DNA from: Pseudocercospora fijiensis CIRAD86 | Lineage: Eukaryota; Ascomycota; Dothideomycetes; Mycosphaerellales; Mycosphaerellaceae | Direction of reading: 5' to 3' | DNA length: 64,000 nucleotides | Assembly (NCBI RefSeq): GCF_000340215.1 | Contig: NW_006921541.1 | Span: 3,383,527-3,447,526 of the forward strand | Shown: piece by piece, positions 55,780-64,000 of the stretch | How the letters are laid out: each line of letters opens with the position of its first letter | Position numbering within the stretch: the first letter of the stretch is position 1 | Notes under the pieces: model-generated | The model's input: the letters and a program-made list of their open reading frames with translations, nothing else | Told to the model about the DNA's origin: nothing | Databases searched by the model: none | Position numbers and translations under genes: made by a program

Positions 55780-58143
55780 AATTAAAACAAAAGAAAATAA
55801 AACTTAAGAAAAATAGTAGATATATACTCGTTTCGCTACTAAAAAAGGCCTATTAGCCTAGTATATATAAAGAAGGCGCCGCGTAGGCGCGCCGACAGCG
55901 GACCGCCTACTCTACTTATCCTTAGAATCCTTAGCCTCCTCCTCCTCTTCGTTACCTATAGCGGTATCGATAGTAGCGATAGCCTTAGTGCTAACGCGCT
56001 AGGCGAGGTTCTAGTATAGTTAGTATACGAAGCGTAAGTAGAACGAGGCTATAGGAAAAACTATACCTAACGACTAATCTCTACTAAACTAGCTAGGTTA
56101 GTACCGATATACTCGAGGGTACCGAGTAGGTTAACGTCCGTAAGGGACCCGCTAGCGGCCCCCTTATAGGCTAGGGCTTTACCGCTAGGGGTTACTTTAT
56201 TCTTATTAGTATAAAAGACGTATAGCGCAGATAGGATAACTAACGTCGAGGTTAGTATACAAAGCGCAATTAGAGCGTATAAGGAATATACGTACAACTA
56301 TAGAGTCTAGCTCGGCCTAGAGTGCCTCTAAGGCCTCGTTAGACTCCTCGATAGAGTCGTAGCCGTCTAGGTTATATAGGTCGCGCGTAGAGCGTATAGC
56401 GCGAATGCGCGCTAGCAGCGATACTAGTAAGCGGGCCGTAAGCGGAGTATAGGTATAATAACTACTATAGTAGCGATCGTAGTTACGCTTAGTAGTAGGG
56501 TCTATATTGCCGCCTATATAAACCTTAGTTAGGTCTACTAAAGCGAGTTAGTTGCAAAGCGCAAGCGCGTAGTAAGTAGCGAGAATATATACCGTTAGCT
56601 GTTATATACTTAAAGTAACGGATATAGCCCTCTAGGACTTTTAAGGGGCGCTAGGTAGGTATAGTAGGTATTAAGGGCGGTGCGCCTATAGCGCGCTTAC
56701 CTAAGGCACGCGAAGGAGTAGCTATACTAGTAATGTTTTTTTTAGATAGATAATTAAAGAAGAAAAACTTTTAAGTAATACTAGGGAGGCGTAAGATATA
56801 AGTAGGTAGGGGGTAGGCAGATAGTATTCGGAGCGCTTAGAAAAAGAAGAAGTTTTTAAGCGGGCTTCGAATACTTTAAATACTCGCCTCGCTTTCGGAT
56901 AGCTTACGTTCTCGCGTAGCTACCGCGTTCTTAGAAATTTACTACCTCCGTTTAGGCCTTTATATATTAAGGATTACGTTCCGCGGTAGTGAATTGGTTA
57001 GATTGCACGTAATAGATTTAAATAAATTAGGGCTAGCTTCCGTCTTTCTAAACAACTAATTACATACTACTCTACCTAATCCTTCGCCTAAAGGCCTAAA
57101 GCTAAACCGCTAATTTTTATCGTAGATTCCGCTATTAAAATACGATCTCGCTACACTAACGACAACTAGCAAATCTAATACGAGGAGGTTGTAGCCCTAC
57201 TAATTGCGAGTCTAACGATCTAAAAATCTCGTATATACGACGTATATGCGCTAAGTTATACTAATTTAGCCGAGCCTACTTCTATAGCTGTCTGCCTATC
57301 TAAATACACCGATTCTTAATATATCGCTATACACTAAGTTAACACCTAGAGGTCCTTAATTAGGGCTATCTAACTAACTTCTTCGCTGTACCGTATACGC
57401 ACCTACGCGCGACTTCTCGCTATCGAGTTCTCGTCTACGTCGGAAATAGTTTGCCCTACCGAGTCGAGACGAGTATACGACTAAATTATATAGTAAATAG
57501 ATACGCGGAGGTTATAGAGGGCACTAGAAAAGTAGACCCCCTACACTTTGTTAACGTAGAAGGGCGTCGTTTGTTTACTCGTAAAGTATATAGGGGTAGG
57601 TAAACGAGTTAGTCGAGAGTAGCAATTTACGTTTATCGATAATAACTTTAGCATTTCTAAAGCGACTAGCTTATTAAAATAGCGGATATTCTTAATCGCT
57701 AAATTATCTAGGTCCTGTCTCTATAAAGTGCTATACTACGACTAATAGTTGTTAAGCTATATAGCCTATTCGATATGAAATATAGTAGTAGTAACGCAAC
57801 CTATACCCGCTAGCAACAGTTTAGCTTTAGGCGCTTCGCTAGAATAAGATCTCGAATAGCGCTAAACCTAATATAGTATAGTATAGAAATGGAAGTTACG
57901 AGCACATACACGAATTCAACTACGAAGCGCCTAAATAGAGGTAGGAAATTTAGGCAACCTCTAGTTAGTACTAGAAGTAGCCGCGCTTTAAATCTATAAA
58001 CAAACAAGCAACTACGAGGCAAATTATAACGTGCTTAGCAACTATAGCCTAGCGACAGGTACGTATAAGACGCGCAAGTATAGCGTAGAGTATAAGAAAT
58101 AGTATAATTTACTATATTGCCCTATAGCTAGGATAGCTATACT
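55780..58143. other. Gypsy-1 3' region with extra coding-like frames
   Basis: Between the chromodomain and the polypurine tract are two decayed frames I cannot assign. One on the minus strand includes an open 76-codon segment (56067-56297) with a hydrophobic span (ALIALCILTSTLVILSALYV), a likely membrane helix. One on the plus strand, about 57090-57780, reads KPLIFIVDSAIKIRSRY and later FIDNNFSISKATSLL with stops only at former Gln/Trp codons. An env-like or captured gene is possible but not shown. Polypurine tract near 58144-58155. Confidence 0.4.
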
Positions 58144-58159
58144 AGGGGAAGGAGATAAT

Positions 58160-58468
58160 TATAAGAACCTAAGTAAGTAAAGTCTCCTATTATGCCTTAG
58201 CAAGCCTATATAATAATTATATAATATTATTACGTGTACTACGGTGCTGTCTCGCTAGCGTAAAGCCTACTTAGCGTATACGCGGAAAAGCTCGGTCGCT
58301 TATACGGATATACTCGATTGCCGGCTCGGTATATATACTATCCGTACGTAGCCTAGTTAATAGTAAACGCTCTGCCCTATTCTAAGAAAGGCACGGTTTA
58401 GTTCTACTTTCTACTACGGCGATTAGTAGAGGGTGTTCTATACGTTGCTATATACCTATTTTCTTACA
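58160..58468 (+). repeat. Gypsy-1 right LTR
   Basis: 309-bp partner of 22616-22924. It is followed by ATCTA and then less mutated host sequence. Confidence 0.92.
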
Positions 58469-58473
58469 ATCTA

Positions 58474-58880
58474 TAAATATAGTATAGGGGTTTGTTATAT
58501 TTTAAACAATTAGATTAATAGCTTTTTGTTTTCCATTTATCTACAAAGTTAAACAGTCTGTGTCTAAAACTAGTACACTGCTTTTTGTTAATAGCTGGTA
58601 TGCTAGTGTTAGTAGCCTTCCGTAGTCGTTACTATCTCGACACACATTCAACAGCGTGCTCGTTTTCTACCCAAGGACTACAGTACCGCCGCTTCAAAAA
58701 AAAGTGAGATGAAGCAAGGAGAGTATATTGGGATTGACATGAAATGCTGCTGCAATGGTATCAATGCTAGAGGAAGAGGCAGTCTTGGTATGCAAACATC
58801 GCTGAAAAAGTGACACAACGTGCGAGCAGGGTTCGTCTTCCAAAGTGCAATGCAATGCAGTCTGATAGACGCTTCAAAAA
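58474..58880. other. host flank, no gene seen
   Basis: AT-rich but less mutated sequence between the gypsy-1 target duplication and the stop codon of the CBS/PB1 gene. It probably holds that gene's 3' untranslated region. Confidence 0.45.
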
Positions 58881-60938
58881 TTACCTGCTCGATCTTCCAA
58901 GTGTAAATGTGATGACAACCACGGCGCCAAGGATGACAATGGCACCTGGAATCAGAAGCTCGTTTGGCACGCCTTGAATGACCTGCTCTTGAGCTTTTGC
59001 CGGTTGTGCTTTGCGACCGCGACGGTCTGGGATGTGGCGTGCCTCGTCTTCCTCCTCCTCGTCAGACTCGTACGGCTTGCGACGTCTGACTGAGCTTTCC
59101 GGTGGGGTTGGAGGAATGATCGTAGGCTGTGGGTCGACAGTGGCTGGGATGGCTGGCTTCTCCGGATCGTGCACGAAGAGGTCGACCTTGTCCTTACGAG
59201 CTGACTGCGCAAGCATAATAGCTTCGAGGAGATCGTGGTCCGTGGTGATGGAGACGGTATCACCTTCGTTGTCGAGATAGCTCAATGCGAAGCCAGCGTG
59301 CTGAAGCTTGCCATTCTCGAATGCGGGAACGCCTCCGATTCCCTCAGCTTCAGCACCCAGCTTGTCAGCAATGACACCAATCAACTCGCCAAGACCTTGT
59401 GCAGCTATGACGTGCAGCCGATGAACACGACCACTGGGTGCCTTGAACTTGAAAGTGAAGGGCGTCTCCTCTATGTTTGCGCCAGCAAGCGCTGATGTCT
59501 GATCATGATCGATGCCATTGTGCGATGCTGAGTCAGTTGGGAGGACAGAGTCGCCGCGGTCCATCATGCCGGGCCGGTGACCGTCAGGCGACATCATAGC
59601 GAACCTATCAGGCGTATGAGGTGCGTGACTGCTGCCCTCGCCAGACATCAGTGATTCGGTATCGCCATGGTCCATCGACATCCAGAATTTGCTCCAAGCC
59701 GGACCAGCACCTTCACCCTCGTTGGTCGACATGCTGTTAATCTGGTCAAGAGTGGCGTAGGTAAGTTTGAGGACGTCTACCATGCCGACAATTTCGTCGC
59801 TCTCTTTGTTCATAACTGGAAGGTTCAGGTAGTGTCCATCATGCATCTTTCGAAGAGCTTGCTGAATGCTCATGTCCATTGGAGCAAAGTCTGGATGAGG
59901 TGTCATCACACGAATGACGCTACAGTTGCCTGGATCAAGACCTGCAGCAATGACACGGAGAACGACGTCTTTCGAGGTGAAGATACCAGTGATCTGGCCC
60001 TGATCTTGAACCAGCACTGCGGTTGTGTGGTTCTCTTTCATGAGTTGGGCGGCTTCTTTGACACTTGTGCGGACCGAGACGGTGGTTGGAGGCAGGCCGT
60101 TCAAGACTGACTCTAGTGTTGGGCCAGACATGCGGTGTCTCACAGCTTCGACGTATTGGATGATTTGCTGAGGCTGAGTTGAGCCAAGCTCGGCCTGGAC
60201 ACCCTCGAGAGCATCGTACAACTTCTTTGATGAAGCATATGCGCGCTCCAGCTTCTCCATTGCATCGTAGAAGCACTTTGTGATGTCCAAGATACCAGAG
60301 ATGTCGTGGTTCTCATCCATGACTGGCAAATGTCTGAAGCCTTTCCGCACCATCAGATCCAATGCATCGGTCGCGCTGGTGTCTGTCTTAGCACAGAGTG
60401 GGTTCTTGGTCATGATCTCTGCAACAGTAACATTGTTCGCTTTCAATCCAGCGCCGACCACTCTGAATGCCAAGTCCTTTGCTGTGAAGATACCGGCAAT
60501 GCGATCGTCGTCATCGGTCACCAAAACACAGTCTTCTCTCTTTGCAGCCATCAATTGAGCTGCCTCGGTAACGCTCAGTGTCGGCTTGATCTGGAGGGCT
60601 TGATTCGGCTTGAGTGCAAGGACGGTGCCGGGAGGTGCTTTTCGACGCTGAGCAGTGCGTCCAGCAGGACCTCGCTTCTTGCTGAGGTCCTTTTCCAGTT
60701 TACTACGAATGGCCTTATTCAAGTCAATCGCAAAACCTACGACATATCTGTAGAGCTACCCTACCTCATCTCGCTTCGACTGCTTCGCTCTGCTGGCGCT
60801 GTATGAAGTGGCATGGGTGGCATCGCTGAGGGTGGATGGGTGAGAGTCGAGCTTGGGTCTCGGGATGCCAGAGGAGGCATTGATCGTGTCGTAGCCCTTG
60901 GCCTTGGGTGTGCCTCGTGCGCCTGATGCCGTCGACAT
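58881..60938 (-). CDS. CBS and PB1 domain-containing membrane protein
   Basis: Exon 1 (60938-60765, from MSTASGARGTPKAKGYDT to SKRDE) and exon 2 (60713-58881) give 668 residues. Four CBS repeats occupy roughly residues 100-395 (EAAQLMAAKREDCVLV, IAGIFTAKDLAFRVV, GFRHLPVMDENHDISGIL, TTAVLVQDQGQITGIF, YLNLPVMNKESDEIVGMV). A PB1 domain follows near 485-570 (FTFKFKAPSGRVHRL, VSITTDHDLLEAIM), then a Ser/Pro and acidic region. A C-terminal hydrophobic helix (LLIPGAIVILGAVVVITFTL) suggests tail anchoring. CBS pairs usually sense adenosine nucleotides and PB1 mediates protein pairing. It resembles fission yeast Mug70-type proteins. Intact; function little known. Confidence 0.9.
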
Positions 60939-61259
60939 GCCGGCAATTGTCTCCTTCCAGCTCCGCGGACCTCGAATTGATGTCTGGAGCTTTGGGTGAG
61001 ACCAAACCGTCTTCTTGACCTTGACCGCAATGATCAATTGCTCAAAGAGGTCGCGGTCGCCAGGGATCGGATCGCGGTAAACAAACGGAAGTCGGTGATA
61101 GCCGGCACGGAGCGAAACGTCATTAGCGGCGGATACTCCCGCGAGAATTCCTTGGCAACACTTTCCACGAAATCAGCATCGCACCGCACTTTGCAGCTTC
61201 GAGCCGATCGCCCTCCTCCCACCACCCAACGACAACACCACCCACCACAGTCGCCCAAC
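60939..61259. promoter_or_regulatory. shared divergent promoter CBS/PB1 gene / RPS26
   Basis: 321 bp between opposite start codons. The RPS26 side ends in a long C/A-rich leader (CCCTCCTCCCACCACCCAAC) typical of fungal ribosomal protein genes. Confidence 0.55.
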
Positions 61260-61744
61260 ATGGTCAAGAAGCGCGCATCCAACGGTCGCAACAAGAAGGG
61301 CCGCGGCCACGTCAAGCCAATCCGCTGCAGCAACTGCTCGCGATGCACTCCAAAGGACAAGGCAATCAAGAGATTCACCATCCGCAACATGGTCGAGTCT
61401 GCTGCTATCCGTACATACGACCCAGTTCTCTGAGTGCTAGACAATCCGCTAATACCAAACCTCAGGTGACATTTCTGACGCCTCTGTATTCTCCGAGTAC
61501 GCCGTGCCAAAGATGTACCTCAAGCTCCAGTACTGCGTCTCCTGCGCCATCCACGGCAAGATTGTTCGGTACGGCGATGCCTCCGCTCCTCCTCTGTTCC
61601 TTCTACTAACACTTCCCTCCCAGTGTCCGTTCCCGCGAGGGTCGCCGCAACCGTGCTCCACCACCACGTGTGCGATACAACAAGGACGGCAAGAAGGTCA
61701 ACCCAACCCAGACCACCAACAAGCCACCCGGCGCTCAGGCATAA
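61260..61744 (+). CDS. RPS26: 40S ribosomal protein S26 (eS26)
   Basis: Exons 61260-61410, 61466-61568 and 61624-61744 join in phase into 124 residues. The start [20 protein letters not shown] is the family N terminus. Zinc-binding cysteines are C23 and C26 (RCSNCSRC) and C74 and C77 (YCVSCAIH). The C terminus is basic ([20 protein letters not shown]) and ends KPPGAQA. eS26 lines the mRNA exit channel of the small subunit. Intron 1 splits Arg51; intron 2 has CTACTAAC..CCCAG. Intact. Confidence 0.97.
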
Positions 61745-62351
61745 GCGAGACGACCGCACGAGGCATTATGGGACTGGGACGGAGTTCACGGGACATATGA
61801 AATGGAGAAGAGGCGCAACTTGAAAGAGCCAGCATGAGATTGGCCGCGCTATAGTGCCATGGATAGCTTCTGAATGAATCGAAGTTTCACAACCCAGACA
61901 GATGTACCTGCAAGACTGCGAATGTAGTCCTTGTCAGATGAAGCCTGTCCGACTCGCGAGAGTCTAGTCTGTCGACTGGCGCGAAAGCTCTATATGGGAC
62001 GGATGACCTTTTCTTTCCTGTCTCGCCTGAGACTCCTTCCACTGCGTGGCACTTGCCATTGCTAGGTGTCTGGCTGCACTGTGTTCATACGGGAGTCTTC
62101 TGTGGGCGTCATTGTTGCAGATTGAAGCGGACAACTCCTTCCGCCGTCTTTTTGTGATGCTCGCCAAGGTCACTTGCGGCCACTCCTATGCGTCTTCGAT
62201 TGCGGGTACCCGATCGCATGGCAAACGTTTTGTAGGCATTCCTGACCACGCTTCGGGTAAACCGATCGCGCATACTGCCAACGCTTTTATGCAATATCTC
62301 TCCTGTCTTGCCCAGGCCCAATTCCTGCGTCCTCCACAGCCAGAATGTCTG
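61745..62351. other. intergenic, no gene seen
   Basis: Between the convergent RPS26 and 2EXR-like genes. A 123-codon plus-strand ORF overlaps the 2EXR-like gene's 3' end and looks like its shadow. Confidence 0.45.
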
Positions 62352-63068
62352 CTAGCGGATAGAGCCAATGAGTTCATCGAAATCCACATCGGATTCCCAT
62401 CCACCCTGTTCGAGTAATTTTCCTGCCTTCTTGCGAATTCTTTCGGTACACTGGGCTGCGGTAGCAATTATGTCTTCAGACGGAGGAACAGCTTCGTAGG
62501 GATGATTTGATTCAGCCACAAAGCTGATGAGAGCAATAGTATCCTGCACCCCGAGCTCGCGCGCGTGCATAAATTCCGTCAACGTTGGCCTCAACTTCCT
62601 CGCCACTCTCGCATGCCGCGTCACAGCCCCCATAGACCCCATAATCGTCGAACTATTCACGGTGAAGGCAAGGCTTTCCAAGGACCGTAACTTTGCCGCC
62701 TGAAGCTCAAGTCCAACGAGAAGGCTATTCAGTCGACGCCAGACACCATCGAATCTGATCTTGCGAATATATGGCAAGACTTCTATGGGGAAGCACTCGA
62801 GCCCCTCATCGCCATCGACAACGAACGTGCTGCCACCATATAAGATCGGCTTTGTCTCAGCGTAGATCTGGCGATTGGTACATAGGAGTGACGTGCCCCA
62901 GACGGCCGTGACCTGATTTAGGCGGATTCTCCAGCCTCGCCACTTCTTCACATCGAGACTGTCTTGGATCATGTGGATTTCGATGTCGGATGCCAGGATG
63001 AATTCGTAGATGTGGTTTCGCAGTTCGGGGGGTAGCTCCAGGAGTACACTTAATCTCGACGTGTCCAT
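62352..63068 (-). CDS. 2EXR/F-box-like domain protein
   Basis: Single exon of 238 residues starting at ATG 63066-63068 (MDTSRLSVLLELPPELRNHI). LLELPPELRNHIYEFIL followed by SLLCTNRQIYAETKPILYG is the pattern of the large fungal 2EXR/F-box-like family (PPELR..IY and L..CRQIR.E). The frame extends upstream to a TTG, but the ATG is the better start. Function unknown; expanded families of this kind are common in Dothideomycetes. Confidence 0.8.
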   Translation of the reverse strand: MDTSRLSVLLELPPELRNHIYEFILASDIEIHMIQDSLDVKKWRGWRIRLNQVTAVWGTSLLCTNRQIYAETKPILYGGSTFVVDGDEGLECFPIEVLPYIRKIRFDGVWRRLNSLLVGLELQAAKLRSLESLAFTVNSSTIMGSMGAVTRHARVARKLRPTLTEFMHARELGVQDTIALISFVAESNHPYEAVPPSEDIIATAAQCTERIRKKAGKLLEQGGWESDVDFDELIGSIR

Positions 63069-63115
63069 TTGGTCCGATGCTGAAGAGTTGGGATTCAAGC
63101 AGCTTTGTCGGCGCC

Positions 63116-63181
63116 AGCTGGAGTTGTTTTAAAGAACAGTTGGAGTTGTTTTCGAGAACAGCTGGAGTTGTTTTAGAGAAC
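63116..63181 (+). repeat. three 22-bp tandem repeats
   Basis: Units AGCTGGAGTTGTTTTAAAGA(AC), AGTTGGAGTTGTTTTCGAGA(AC) and AGCTGGAGTTGTTTTAGAGA(AC), located just upstream of the 2EXR-like gene start. Confidence 0.9.
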
Positions 63182-63459
63182 ATTTGGTCAGCGACAGACT
63201 TTTCTCCACTTACCACTGTTGTGACAGCTTGTGACAGCAGTTGAGTTCGAGTCGTTCAATCACTGAAGAGGTAAGTGGAATCAGTAGAGCTAATTCTGCA
63301 CGGACTACTGTCACAATATATGACCAGAATTTCTCTGGCTGACTTCACCCTTCAAGACTAAGGTGAGCCAAACTCATATCATGCGCTTTCGAACTAATCA
63401 GAACTACCCGAATGCATGTCATCACCGACTATCATTCTCGAAACTTCTTTCCGAGTCCC

Positions 63460-63930
63460 AATGCACTCTTGTCCTTTAGAATGAAATCAAGCAGAACAAT
63501 CTCCCATCGACCGAAGAGGGCCTCCAGCCTGCTCACTTCTACATGGCCTTCTGCGTCCGACTCACAACTTCCAAGAACTGACTCATACAGAACGCATCCG
63601 AGTCAGCCTTCTCAAATTGCTCACCGACCTGCTTCTGGATCTCCTGTTTCCACTTCTCGGCCATGACAAGCCTGTCCACGTTGTACTGAGAACTGACACC
63701 CTTCTATCCGTCATCATCCGTCGCGAAACCCACTGAACCGACTGTGGCCTTCAGAGTTAACTCCTGCTGCTTCTTCTTCTTCTTCCACGTCTGGAGAAGC
63801 GGTATCAATCTGGACACCAGGACGGGCAATTCCTTCTCCGCAGACTTGCCCACAAGCATATCGACGGGAGATAACTCAAGCCTCTTGAGTTGAACCACAT
63901 CCCTCGCGTTCTCGATAGTACTAAATAGTT
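63460..63930 (-). pseudogene. decayed coding remnant, unknown family
   Basis: A minus-strand frame reads ARDVVQLKRLELSPVDMLVG, KSAEKELPVLVSRLIPLL and TLKATVGSVGFATDDDG. It then has a TAG near 63704 and continues in the same frame as YNVDRLVMAEKWKQEIQKQV, GEQFEKADSDAF, a further TAG, and VSRLEALFGRWEIVLLDFIL. Coding character on both sides of each stop argues for a pseudogene. No family recognised. Confidence 0.35.
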
Positions 63931-64000
63931 CTCGAGCCGACTATACAAATCAAGGAATAATATCGCGCCGGCTACCCTTCAAGTTTCACATCCTCGATAC

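Larger units (their letters stand above)
22616..58468 (+). mobile_element. Gypsy-1 chromovirus-type LTR retrotransposon with nested insertions
   Basis: LTRs of exactly 309 bp (22616-22924 and 58160-58468) are bounded by the 5-bp duplication ATCTA at 22611-22615 and 58469-58473. A purine-rich tract (GGGGAAGGAGA) lies just before the right LTR. Internal order is Gag, protease, RT, RNase H, integrase, chromodomain. The hAT element at 27797-55630 is inserted into the chromodomain. Without it gypsy-1 is about 8 kb. It also has about 2.4 kb between the chromodomain and the right LTR holding extra coding-like frames. RIP-decayed. Confidence 0.92.

Noticed and set aside
56067..56297. A host membrane-protein gene
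   Set aside because: It lies inside gypsy-1 between the chromodomain and the LTR, with mutated frames on both sides.
12300..58450. Alternative genetic code with TAG as a sense codon
   Set aside because: Stops at Gln/Trp positions occur only inside the island and come with loss of CpA/TpG and ATG. Flanking genes use TAG/TGA/TAA normally, so RIP explains it.
61964..62417. ORFs between RPS26 and the 2EXR-like gene
   Set aside because: Overlapping frames on both strands, with no domain and no preferred frame. Shadows of intergenic DNA and of the 2EXR-like gene end.

Overview
The window is nuclear DNA of a filamentous ascomycete, most likely a Dothideomycete (inference). The reasons are short GT..AG introns with TACTAAC-like branch sites, recognisable fungal housekeeping genes, F-box, BTB and 2EXR-like accessory genes, and a transposon island carrying the signature of repeat-induced point mutation (RIP).

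Left flank (1-12146): a frame-disrupted F-box gene, two poorly resolved coding-like stretches, MDM35, CCT7 (chaperonin eta subunit), a small acidic protein with an LEA/DUF3659-like tail, a BTB protein, a second BTB-like gene with an in-frame stop, prefoldin subunit 6, VPS4, and a decayed N-terminal domain of a STAND (NLR-like) protein against the island. Right flank (58474-64000): a CBS/PB1 membrane protein, RPS26 on a shared divergent promoter, a 2EXR-like protein, and a decayed coding remnant.

Island (12147-58468): about 46 kb of nested transposons, heavily depleted in CpA/TpG but not CpG. ATG is rare, and most CAG, CAA and TGG codons now read as stops. Target-site duplications and terminal repeats allow the nesting to be read. 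(1) A Copia element on the minus strand (12147-22420) is split by a LINE (14973-19858) flanked by an 18-bp duplication. (2) Gypsy-1 (22616-58468) has 309-bp LTRs and a 5-bp ATCTA duplication. (3) A large hAT-type DNA transposon (27797-55630) has 20-bp perfect terminal inverted repeats and an 8-bp duplication AAAGAAGA; it sits inside the gypsy-1 chromodomain. Its first 3.9 kb is present twice in direct orientation. (4) Gypsy-2 (41479-55469, 14 kb, 188-bp LTRs, TTGCT duplication) sits inside the hAT.

The most striking content is the hAT cargo. Besides a full-length (RIP-decayed) hAT transposase and an unknown ORF1, it carries two genes whose translations are unmistakably histone H3-like. One keeps the spacing of H3 tail lysines K9, K14, K18, K23 and K27, plus two spliceosomal introns in correct phase. 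Five of the six introns I could define by phase in this element's genes contain short tandem arrays of a GCCGGCTA-type motif, and the same motif recurs between the element's genes. I know of no described histone-carrying hAT transposon. All island genes are decayed by RIP in this copy, so any function must be judged from intact relatives elsewhere.
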